Origin: CAVPEW01 sp963703565
Lineage (GTDB): Bacteria > Actinomycetota > Acidimicrobiia > Acidimicrobiales > VFJN01
Assembly (NCBI GenBank): GCA_963703565.1
Contig: CAVPEW010000030.1
Coordinates: 62,001 to 126,000, forward strand
DNA: 64,000 nt
Direction: 5' to 3'
In this document: positions 1-7,227 of the stretch, one piece after another
How the letters are laid out: each line of letters begins with the position of its first letter
Position numbering within the stretch: position 1 is the first letter of the stretch
Notes under the pieces: generated by a model
The model's input: only the letters and a program-made list of their open reading frames with translations
Database searches by the model: none
What the model was told of the DNA's origin: nothing
Made by a program: the position numbers and the translations under genes

Positions 1-1
1 G

Positions 2-1036
2 AAGGAGGAGGTCGACGACACCGACGTGGCCGAGGTGGTCGCGGCCTGGACCGGGGTGCCGGTCACACGCCTGCTCGAGGGCGAGGTGGCGAAGCTGGTG
101 CGCATGGAGGAGGTCCTCCACGAACGGGTGGTCGGCCAGGACGAGGCGGTGCGCGCCGTTGCCAACGCCATCCGTCGCAGCAGGGCCGGCCTCTCGGACC
201 CGCACCGCCCGATCGGGTCCTTCCTGTTCCTGGGTCCCACCGGTGTCGGCAAGACCGAGCTGGCCCGATCCCTGGCCGACTTCCTCTTCGACGACGAACG
301 GGCGATGGTCCGCATCGACATGTCCGAGTACCAGGAGAAGCACACCGTCAGCCGCCTGGTGGGTGCCCCTCCGGGCTACGTCGGCTACGACGAGGGCGGC
401 CAGCTCACAGAGGCCGTGCGCCGCCGGCCTTACGGGGTCGTGCTGCTCGACGAGCTCGAGAAGGCCCACCCAGACGTGTTCAACGTGCTGCTGCAAGTGC
501 TCGACGACGGGCGCCTGACCGACGGGCACGGCCGCACGGTCGACTTCACCAACACGGTGCTGATCATGACCTCGAACCTGCCCGGCGACCCGAGGGACCA
601 CTTCCGGCCCGAGTTCGTCAACCGCATCGACGAGATCGTGCGCTTCGCCCACCTCGGCCCCGACGACCTCGGCCCGATCGTGGAGATCCAGCTGGCCGCC
701 CTGCGGCACCGCTTGGCGGAGCGACGGATCGCCCTGGAGGTGAGCCCACAGGCCGTCGCCCTGCTCGCGGAGCACGGCTACGACGAGGCGTTCGGCGCTC
801 GGCCGCTCAAGCGGGTCATCCAACGCGAGCTGGTCGACCGCTTGGCCAGCGATCTGCTCGTAGGCATCGTCGGCGACGGGGACAGCGTGGTCGTGGACGT
901 GACCGACGGAGAAGCTCAGCGTCGAGGGGCGCCCGGGCGGCGCGGGCAGCATCGTCTCGGCGGATCGCTAGGCGCGCGGACAACGCCCGAGCGCGACGGG
1001 GTGCTCAGCGAGCCAGCAGGACGTCGCGGGCGGTGA
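2..1036 (+). CDS. clpB: ClpB-type AAA+ disaggregase, C-terminal part (5' end outside window; frame break near the 3' end)
   Basis: The gene enters from the left edge. What remains is the second AAA+ module of a ClpB/Hsp104 chaperone, which with DnaK threads and rescues aggregated proteins in the cytoplasm. Visible are Walker A (GPTGVGKTEL), the pore-loop segment around GYVGYDEGGQL, Walker B (VVLLDELEKAHP), the arginine-finger region (FRPEFVNRIDE) and the GARPLKR sensor-2 motif. The stretch between TSNL and HFRPEF is only a few residues, about 20 shorter than in E. coli ClpB. After VVVDVTDGE the open frame turns Arg/Gly-rich and overlaps the next, convergent gene. The alternative frame gives KLSVEGRPGG and stops at 971, a better tail, so a one-base indel near 910 is likely. 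Family call is firm; the exact 3' end is uncertain. Confidence 0.93.
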   Translation, partial: KEEVDDTDVAEVVAAWTGVPVTRLLEGEVAKLVRMEEVLHERVVGQDEAVRAVANAIRRSRAGLSDPHRPIGSFLFLGPTGVGKTELARSLADFLFDDERAMVRIDMSEYQEKHTVSRLVGAPPGYVGYDEGGQLTEAVRRRPYGVVLLDELEKAHPDVFNVLLQVLDDGRLTDGHGRTVDFTNTVLIMTSNLPGDPRDHFRPEFVNRIDEIVRFAHLGPDDLGPIVEIQLAALRHRLAERRIALEVSPQAVALLAEHGYDEAFGARPLKRVIQRELVDRLASDLLVGIVGDGDSVVVDVTDGEAQRRGAPGRRGQHRLGGSLGARTTPERDGVLSEPAGRRGR

Positions 1037-1473
1037 GCGCCGCGCAGCGGCGGACGAAGTCGTCGGGAACCACGGGCTTGGTGACCACGTCGCGCACGCC
1101 GAAGCTGCGCCGGGCGCGCCGCAGGATCGGCCCGTCGTCCACCCCCGACAGGACCACCACGGTCACGTCGTCGAGCACTCCGAGGGAGCGGAGGACCTCC
1201 AGCGAGGCGAAACCGCCCAGGACGGGCATCATCAGGTCGAGCACCAGCAGCTCGGGCAGCAGCGCCGCGCCCATCACGGCGCCCGAGTAGCCGTTGCCAG
1301 CCTCCTCGACGCTCCAACCGTCGAGGCTCGAAGGCGGTGCGCAGCAGGCGACGCTGGGCCACCTCGTCGTCCACGAGCAGCGCCAGCGGGCGCCCGGGGC
1401 GCTCACCAGATGCCGGCGGGACCGGGCAGCCCGACTCGGCTGATCCCCTAGACATCTCACTTTGCGTGGTCAT
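1005..1473 (-). CDS. Single-domain response regulator (receiver), frameshifted
   Basis: The two halves of a CheY-like receiver domain lie in different frames. The N-terminal part (start ATG at 1473, alternative 1455) reads LALLVDDEVAQRRLLRTAFE, with the acidic pair. The rest continues in another frame as LDGWSVEEAGNGYSG, with the phospho-acceptor Asp in LVLDLMMPVLGG, the switch Ser in VVLSG and the conserved Lys in VTKPV. The break lies near 1325-1333. The join FE-(x)-LDGW is natural if one base is removed. All catalytic residues are present, so an assembly indel is more likely than decay. There is no output domain. No histidine kinase is nearby. It converges on clpB. Confidence 0.72.
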
Positions 1474-1727
1474 GTGACCACAGAGAATACCAAGATGGCG
1501 GGAGAGCCCACCGCGCCGCGTGATGGGGTTGACGCGGTCACCCCAATTGCTGCACGATCGGCCACGCAACGTGGTCGATGGGCCCGGTTCGAGTTCGGCC
1601 GGCAGGGCCGTCGTTGCAAATGGGGAGGTCCAGACCCGCCGGCTGAACTGGTCGCTGCGCCGGCGGCGAGCCACAGCGAACCCGGCCCCGGCGGACTGAG
1701 CGACTGCTCCTCAGAAGGGACCGGCAA

Positions 1728-3455
1728 GTGACCAACAAGGCGGAGAGAACGATTCGACGGCGCGCGCCCCTCGGGCGACGCGCCACCAGGGCGGGTGTGG
1801 CGGGACTGGTCGCCGCGGCCGCCACCCTTGCGCTGGCCGCGCCGGCCTCGGCACACCATGCCGACGTGGTGGCCGAAGCCAGCTGCGGAGCCTCGCAAGG
1901 CACCTTCTCGGTTTCGTTCACGGCGACATCCTGGAGCCAGGACGACAACGGCAAGCACCCCGACATCGAGATCTTCTCGGGACCCACGACCACGAACTGG
2001 GACACGTTCCCGTCGACGAACGACACGGGCCCGGCCGGATCGACCCTACGTGCCCAGGGCGACTTCATGAGCGCCCGCAGCTTCGGCGGCACGTTCGACG
2101 TGGCGGGCCAGGGCGGCGACGAGCTCGAAGTGGCGGCCTACGCCCGGGGGCCTTGGAGCAACGGCAACGCCGGCGGTCAGGTGCGCACGGCGACGGTGCT
2201 CCTCCCCGACGACTGCCAGACGCCACCCAACCCCGGTGTCGGTGACATCAACGTGGAATGCACCCAGGACCAGCTCGTCGTCGAGCTGACCAACAGCGGC
2301 GACCAGGCCACCACGGCCACGGTCAGCGTCAACGGCAGCCCCGTGGCAACCAACGTGGCCGTGCCCCCCGGCGGCACCCAGGTGCCCGTCGCGCTCGACC
2401 CCAGCTGGGAAGACACCACCGTGACCATCACGGTCGACTTCGCCAGTGGCACCGACCCCGCACCCGTCACCACCACCATCGACTGCACCCAACCCAAACC
2501 CGGTGTCGGTGACATCAACGTGGAATGCACCCAGGACCAGCTCGTCGTCGAGCTGACCAACAGCGGCGACCAGGCCACCACGGCCACGGTCAGCGTCAAC
2601 GGCAGCCCCGTGGCAACCAACGTGGCCGTGCCCCCCGGCGGCACCCAGGTGCCCGTCGCGCTCGACCCCAGCTGGGAAGACACCACCGTGACCATCACGG
2701 TCGACTTCGCCAGTGGCACCGACCCCGCACCCGTCACCACCACCATCGACTGCACCCAACCCAAACCCGGTGTCGGTGACATCAACGTGGAATGCACCCA
2801 GGACCAGCTCGTCGTCGAGCTGACCAACAGCGGCGACCAGGCCACCACGGCCACGGTCAGCGTCAACGGCAGCCCCGTGGCAACAAACGTGGCCGTGCCC
2901 CCCGGCGGCACCCAGGTGCCCGTCGCGCTCGACCCCAGCTGGGAAGACACCACCGTGACCATCACGGTCGACTTCGCCAGTGGCACCGACCCCGCACCCG
3001 TCACCACCACCATCGACTGCACCCAACCCAACCCGGGTGTCGGCGAGGAGCTCGAGTGCGCAACCGGCGGGCTGACGGTCAGCCTGACCAACACCGGCGG
3101 CCAGGCCACCACGTTCACCCTGGTCTCGACTGCCTTTGCCGGCGGATCCACCCAGGTCGAAGTGGGCGCCGGTGAGACCGGCAAGGTCCTCCTGCCTCTC
3201 GACGAGGACGCCTCCGCTGCGCTGTCCGTACTCGCCGACGGCAAGATGGTCTCGCAGCGAGTGGTGACCCGCGACTGCACCGAGGTCCAGGGCGTGAGCG
3301 TGACACGCACTCCCGGGACCCCGGCAGCGCAGGTGGCTGGCACGGCGTTGCCCCGCACTGGAGCCGAGACCGGACCGCTGGCTGCGATGGGAGCGATCCT
3401 GATGGCCGCAGGAGCGCTGCTGGTCGGTCTGCGCCGCCCGTTCGCGCGACGCTGA
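1728..3455 (+). CDS. LPXTG-anchored secreted repeat protein
   Basis: A 575-residue predicted wall protein of unknown ligand. It has a basic N-terminus and a hydrophobic signal peptide ending near APASA, then a unique domain (about residues 45-165) and three tandem 89-residue repeats (about 169-435). Each repeat contains VECTQDQLVVELTNSG and ends in TIDCTQP. The two Cys could form a disulfide and the fold is probably an Ig-like beta sandwich, by inference. A fourth, diverged copy follows. The C-terminus is a classic sortase signal: LPRTG at 541-545, a hydrophobic segment, then RRPFARR. No sortase is visible in the window. The start is GTG, preceded by a GAAGGGA ribosome site. Confidence 0.85.
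   Translation: MTNKAERTIRRRAPLGRRATRAGVAGLVAAAATLALAAPASAHHADVVAEASCGASQGTFSVSFTATSWSQDDNGKHPDIEIFSGPTTTNWDTFPSTNDTGPAGSTLRAQGDFMSARSFGGTFDVAGQGGDELEVAAYARGPWSNGNAGGQVRTATVLLPDDCQTPPNPGVGDINVECTQDQLVVELTNSGDQATTATVSVNGSPVATNVAVPPGGTQVPVALDPSWEDTTVTITVDFASGTDPAPVTTTIDCTQPKPGVGDINVECTQDQLVVELTNSGDQATTATVSVNGSPVATNVAVPPGGTQVPVALDPSWEDTTVTITVDFASGTDPAPVTTTIDCTQPKPGVGDINVECTQDQLVVELTNSGDQATTATVSVNGSPVATNVAVPPGGTQVPVALDPSWEDTTVTITVDFASGTDPAPVTTTIDCTQPNPGVGEELECATGGLTVSLTNTGGQATTFTLVSTAFAGGSTQVEVGAGETGKVLLPLDEDASAALSVLADGKMVSQRVVTRDCTEVQGVSVTRTPGTPAAQVAGTALPRTGAETGPLAAMGAILMAAGALLVGLRRPFARR
2232..3032. repeat. Three tandem 267-bp repeats inside the LPXTG gene
   Basis: Copies start at 2232, 2499 and 2766 and are almost identical at the DNA level. 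I found one silent difference (ACC to ACA near 2885) and differences only at the outer edges. A diverged partial copy starts at 3032. 267 is divisible by 3, so copy-number change would keep the frame. Confidence 0.95.
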
Positions 3456-3468
3456 GCGAGGTAGCCGT

Positions 3469-3503
3469 CCCTGCCACGCCGGGCCCGGCCCGGCGTGGCA
3501 GGG
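3469..3503 (+). terminator. Strong hairpin after the LPXTG gene
   Basis: A 17-bp perfect inverted repeat (3469-3485 with 3487-3503) begins 13 bp after the stop codon. There is no T-tract, as is common for actinobacterial terminators. It separates the wall-protein gene from purA. Confidence 0.6.
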
Positions 3504-3559
3504 CAGCGGGCGGAGGCGGGTAGCGTTCCCGGCTGGTTCGACTCAGGGAGACTGGCCAC

Positions 3560-4840
3560 GTGCCCGCCACGGTCATAGTCGGAACGCAATGGGGCGACGA
3601 GGGCAAAGGTCGCTACACCGACCTGTTGGCCAAGGAGATGCACCTCGTCGTTCGGTACCAGGGTGGACACAACGCCGGCCACACGCTCGTAGTCGACGGC
3701 GAGACGTTCGCCCTGCAGCTCATCCCCTCGGGAGTGCTCTACGACCACATCGTGCCCGTGATCGCCAACGGGGTCGTCGTCGAGCCCTCCGTGCTGCTGG
3801 CCGAGATCGATGCCCTCGAATCGAGGGGGATCTCGTGCGAGCGCCTCCGACTGTCCGGTAGCGCCCACCTCATCCTGCCCTACCACCAGCTCCTCGACCG
3901 GGTGAGCGAGCGCTTCCTGGGGCGCAACGCGCTGGGCACGACCCGCAGAGGGATCGGCCCCGCCTACGCCGACAAGGCCTCGCGGGTGGGCTTGCGGGTC
4001 CAGGACCTCTACGACGCCAAGATCTTCCGCGAGAAGCTCGGGCTCGTGCTCGCCGAGAAGTCCGCGCTCCTGGCGAAGGTGTACAACCAGCTCGGACCGG
4101 ACCTCGACGAGATCGCCGACCACTACCTGGGCGAGCTCGCGCCCCGCCTCGAGCCGTACGTGGCAGACACGGTGAACCTCATCCACGACGCTCTCGAAGC
4201 CGGCCAGCACGTCCTGTTCGAAGGGGCTCAGGCCACCTTCCTCGACCTCGACCAGGGCACCTATCCCTTCGTCACATCCTCCAACCCGGTGGCCGGGGGC
4301 GCCTGCACCGGCGCCGGCATCGGCCCTCGTCACATCACCCGGGTCATCGGCGTGGCCAAGGCCTACGTCACCCGGGTCGGCGCCGGCCCGTTCCCCACCG
4401 AGCTCTTCGACGAGGTGGGCGATGCGATCGTCGAACGTGGCCACGAGTTCGGCACCAACACCGGCCGCCGCCGTCGGCCCGGCTGGATCGATGCCGTGAT
4501 GCTGCGCCACGCGGTTCGCGTCAACTCGCTGTCGGAGTTGGCGGTGACCAAGCTCGACGTCCTCGACGCCTTCGAGAAGGTGCGCATCTGCACCGCCTAC
4601 GAGCTCGACGGGCGCCGCCTGACCCAGCTCCCCGATAACCAGAGCGAGCTGCACCACGTCCGGCCCGTCTACGAGGACCACCCGGGATGGGTCAGCGACC
4701 TCTCCGACTGCACCGAGCCCGGCCAGCTGCCGACCGCGGCTGCCGCCTACCTCGACGCTCTCGAGCACCACGTCGGGGTGCCGGTGACCCTCGTCGGGGT
4801 CGGGCCCGGTCGGGACCAGTACCTCCAACGAGTGCCGTGA
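3560..4840 (+). CDS. purA: Adenylosuccinate synthetase
   Basis: PurA joins IMP and aspartate using GTP to make adenylosuccinate, the first step from IMP to AMP, in the cytoplasm. The 426-residue length is normal. The P-loop reads QWGDEGKGR, with the catalytic Asp13 and Lys16. The second catalytic residue is His41 in GGHNAGHTL. The IMP-binding loop GTTRRGIGPAY and the Asp-binding loop NTGRRRRPGWID are intact. The GTG start has an AGGGAG site 9 nt upstream. Its stop overlaps the purD start (GTGA), so the two are translationally coupled. Confidence 0.97.
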   Translation: MPATVIVGTQWGDEGKGRYTDLLAKEMHLVVRYQGGHNAGHTLVVDGETFALQLIPSGVLYDHIVPVIANGVVVEPSVLLAEIDALESRGISCERLRLSGSAHLILPYHQLLDRVSERFLGRNALGTTRRGIGPAYADKASRVGLRVQDLYDAKIFREKLGLVLAEKSALLAKVYNQLGPDLDEIADHYLGELAPRLEPYVADTVNLIHDALEAGQHVLFEGAQATFLDLDQGTYPFVTSSNPVAGGACTGAGIGPRHITRVIGVAKAYVTRVGAGPFPTELFDEVGDAIVERGHEFGTNTGRRRRPGWIDAVMLRHAVRVNSLSELAVTKLDVLDAFEKVRICTAYELDGRRLTQLPDNQSELHHVRPVYEDHPGWVSDLSDCTEPGQLPTAAAAYLDALEHHVGVPVTLVGVGPGRDQYLQRVP

Positions 4841-6093
4841 GGATCTGCGTGATCGGGTCGGGCGGCCGCGAGGCCGCTCTGGCCCTGGCGTTCACCCGCG
4901 CCGGTCACGAGGTCGTGGTGGCGCCCGGCAACCCGGGGATCCCCGGATCGAGCCCGTCACCGGCCGCCCTGCTGGATGCCGACCTGACCGTCGTGGGCCC
5001 CGAGCAGCCTCTCGTGGACGGCTTGGCCGACCGCCTGCGCGCCGCGGGGCGCCTGGTGCTGGGCCCCGGTGCCGACGGGGCCCGACTGGAGGGCTCGAAG
5101 GCCTGGATGAAGGAGGTCGTGACCTGCGCCGGGGTGCCCACCGCCGCCCACGGGGCGTTCAGCGCGGTCGAGCCCGCGCTCGCATTCCTCCGCTCGCTCG
5201 GGCCGCCCTGGGTGGTCAAGACCGACGGCCTCGCGGGCGGCAAGGGGGTCCTCGTCACCGAGGACCTCACCGAAGCCGAGCATGACGTGCGAGCCAAGCT
5301 CGCCGGCGAGGCGTTCGGACAGGCCGGTTCCACGGTGGTGATAGAGGAGGGGCTCACCGGCCCGGAGGTCTCGATCTTCGCCCTGTGCGACGGGCACCAT
5401 GCCGTGCCGCTGCCCCCGGCACAGGACTTCAAGCGGCTCGGCGACGGCGACACCGGGCCCAACACCGGCGGCATGGGCGCCTACTCGCCGATCGCCTGGC
5501 TGCCCGAAGGCTTCGCCGACGACGTCGTGGAGCGCTTCGTGGAGCCCACCCTGGCCGAGTTGCGCCGACGGGGGATCGACTACCGGGGCGTGCTGTACGC
5601 GGGCTGCATGCTCACCCCCGAGGGACCCAAGCTGCTCGAGTACAACGTGCGCTTCGGCGATCCCGACAGCCAGGTGGTCGTGCTGCGGGCGGGTCCCGGG
5701 CTCGCCGAGGTGCTGGCCCAGGCCGCGGCCGGCCGGCTCGAGCCGGGGGCCGCGATCGCTCTGCGCGGGACTCCACCCGAAGCCTCGGGCTCGACAGTGC
5801 TCGTGGTGGCCGCTGCCGACGGCTACCCCGGCGCACCCCGCGGTGGCGACGTGATCGAAGGCCTCGACCGTGCCCGCTCGGTCGAAGGGGTGGACGTGCT
5901 CTGCGCCGGTGTCGCGGCCGGGCCCGACGGCTCGCTCGTGACCGCCGGCGGGCGTGTCCTCGACGTGGTCGCCACCGCCGCCGAGCTGGCCGATGCCCGA
6001 CGCCGCGCCTACGAAGCGCTCTCCGGCCTGAGCTGGCCCGGGATCACCTATCGCTGCGACATCGCCGACGACTCGGAGGAACCACACCGATGA
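4837..6093 (+). CDS. purD: Phosphoribosylamine-glycine ligase (GAR synthetase)
   Basis: PurD makes GAR from phosphoribosylamine, glycine and ATP, the second step of purine synthesis. At 418 residues it has the N domain (VIGSGGREAAL, PGNPGIPG), an ATP-grasp domain with the loop GLAGGKGVLV, and the metal/ATP segment FGDPDSQVVV. Most PurD proteins have His where this one has the first Ala of GREAAL. The GTG start at 4837 overlaps the purA stop. The end overlaps the purE ATG, giving a coupled purA-purD-purE unit. Confidence 0.96.
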   Translation: MRICVIGSGGREAALALAFTRAGHEVVVAPGNPGIPGSSPSPAALLDADLTVVGPEQPLVDGLADRLRAAGRLVLGPGADGARLEGSKAWMKEVVTCAGVPTAAHGAFSAVEPALAFLRSLGPPWVVKTDGLAGGKGVLVTEDLTEAEHDVRAKLAGEAFGQAGSTVVIEEGLTGPEVSIFALCDGHHAVPLPPAQDFKRLGDGDTGPNTGGMGAYSPIAWLPEGFADDVVERFVEPTLAELRRRGIDYRGVLYAGCMLTPEGPKLLEYNVRFGDPDSQVVVLRAGPGLAEVLAQAAAGRLEPGAAIALRGTPPEASGSTVLVVAAADGYPGAPRGGDVIEGLDRARSVEGVDVLCAGVAAGPDGSLVTAGGRVLDVVATAAELADARRRAYEALSGLSWPGITYRCDIADDSEEPHR

Positions 6094-6557
6094 CAACCGC
6101 CCCGCCCCGCGCCGTGGCCGTGCTCATGGGCTCACCCAACGACCGCGAGAAGATGCAGCCCGCAGTCGACACGCTCGAGCGCTTCGGGCTCACCGCAGAC
6201 GTGCGGGTGCTCTCGGCGCACCGCACCCCGGCCCGGGTCGCGGAGATGGCCGCCGGAGCCCGGGAGGCCGGTTACGCCGCCTTCATCTGCGGTGCCGGGA
6301 TGGCAGCGCACCTGGCCGGCGCGGTCGCCGCCCAGACCACCCTGCCCGTCGTCGGCGTGCCCCTGTCGGGGGGCGCCCTCGGGGGGGTCGACGCCCTCTA
6401 CGCCACCGTCCAGATGCCCAGGGGCATCCCCGTGGCCACCGTCGCGATCGACGGCGCCATGAACGCCGCGCTGCTGGTGGTCCAGATGCTGGCGGTGACC
6501 GACCCCGAGCTGGCGGGCCAGCTGGCCGCGCACCGCGCGGAGATCGCCGGCGGCTGA
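6090..6557 (+). CDS. purE: 5-(carboxyamino)imidazole ribonucleotide mutase, PurE class I
   Basis: PurE moves the carboxyl group of N5-CAIR to give CAIR. The protein is 155 residues, with the opening motif MGSPNDREKM, the catalytic-region motif VLSAHRTP, and the glycine-rich CGAGMAAHLAG and GVPLSGG segments. The usual opening is GSxSDW; here Pro-Asn-Asp-Arg replaces part of it, so the CO2/nucleotide-binding loop is unusual. A PurK partner, needed to make N5-CAIR, is not in the window. ATG overlaps the purD stop. Confidence 0.94.
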   Translation: MTTAPPRAVAVLMGSPNDREKMQPAVDTLERFGLTADVRVLSAHRTPARVAEMAAGAREAGYAAFICGAGMAAHLAGAVAAQTTLPVVGVPLSGGALGGVDALYATVQMPRGIPVATVAIDGAMNAALLVVQMLAVTDPELAGQLAAHRAEIAGG

Positions 6558-6612
6558 GGCCACGCCTCGAGACAGCCGACATCGGCTGCCCGGGCGGACC
6601 GGGAGGCCTCAG
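6554..6612. terminator. Inverted repeats between convergent purE and zinc-finger genes
   Basis: An outer 8-bp stem (CTGAGGCC at 6554-6561 with GGCCTCAG at 6605-6612) encloses a perfect 7-bp hairpin (CAGCCGA at 6573-6579 with TCGGCTG at 6582-6588). It spans both stop codons, so it could serve both directions. Confidence 0.4.
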
Positions 6613-7019
6613 TCCGACAGGCTGGGGCTGGGGTCGTGCTCCCACCACGCGGCGGTCCAGTCCTCCGCGGGATCGTCTCGGCCGGTCGCAGCCGACGTGG
6701 CCGGAGCAGGAGCGGACACCGGTGCGGCACCAGGAGCCGTTGACTCGTCGATGGCCTCCTGGGTTCTGGCCTGCGCCGGCTCCGAGCCGGCGCGGCGGGC
6801 CGCGCGCTCGGCCTTGCGCCGTGCGCGCAGGTCGCGTCGTGACAGGGCCGGGCGCACCCCACCGGTCCGCACGCCCGCGGCGAACATGGCGCACGACACG
6901 CAGTAGGGCGGCTTGCTGGGGCCGTAGACGTACACGAGGCAGTCCCCGCACCAGGCGATCCCGCACCGGCGGCAGATCCCGGTAGCTCGCTCATGGGGGT
7001 GCTTCATGCATGTGTCCAT
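6609..7019 (-). CDS. Small zinc-finger (B-box-like) protein with disordered tail
   Basis: A 136-residue protein of unknown function. The first 45 residues hold Cys4, His7, His9, Cys16, Cys19, Cys24, Cys27, Cys40 and Cys43, an arrangement like a cross-brace B-box zinc finger. Actinobacterial membrane and rhomboid-type proteins often carry such a finger at the N-terminus. Here it is followed by a basic stretch (RRDLRARRKAERAARR) and an Ala/Pro-rich acidic tail, with no membrane helix. The ATG at 7019 is chosen because GGAGGG lies 8 nt upstream. It lies within the purine region, divergent from purB. Confidence 0.7.
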   Translation of the reverse strand: MDTCMKHPHERATGICRRCGIAWCGDCLVYVYGPSKPPYCVSCAMFAAGVRTGGVRPALSRRDLRARRKAERAARRAGSEPAQARTQEAIDESTAPGAAPVSAPAPATSAATGRDDPAEDWTAAWWEHDPSPSLSD

Positions 7020-7139
7020 CTGTGCCGCCCTCCGCGGTCGCGCTCGGCCCTGCTGGTGTCGGCCGAGTCCTGTACCCGCTTGAGGGTCATCGGCCGGAAG
7101 GCCCGTCAGGATGCTGCTACGCCGAGGCCCGCCCTGAAA

Positions 7140-7175
7140 GGGGCCATCCGGCCCATCACGGGGGGCCATCCGGCC
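7140..7175. repeat. Two direct 14-bp repeats upstream of purB
   Basis: GGGGCCATCCGGCC occurs at 7140-7153 and 7162-7175, 22 bp apart (about two helical turns). It lies in the 208-bp divergent region between the zinc-finger gene and purB. A regulator site is possible; no known purine repressor site was recognised. Confidence 0.4.
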
Positions 7176-7227
7176 ACGCCGAGCGCCCGGGGTGCCCGGA
7201 GCCCGGCGACGGTGGGAGGATCGCAGC

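Noticed and set aside
1560..1600. GGTTCGAGTTC in the region before the LPXTG gene, tRNA-like
   Set aside because: No flanking stem or acceptor pairing; treated as chance.
2232..3032. 267-bp repeat array considered as a mobile or regulatory repeat
   Set aside because: It is an exact multiple of three within one open frame and encodes a repeated protein domain.
2046..4828. Long minus-strand open frames opposite the LPXTG and purA genes (326 and 883 codons)
   Set aside because: They are by-products of high GC and repeats; no recognised motifs, and they contradict the well-supported plus-strand genes.
4687..4836. Longer purD frame starting inside purA
   Set aside because: The GTG at 4837 overlapping the purA stop gives the exact family N-terminus; the upstream part is Arg-rich shadow.
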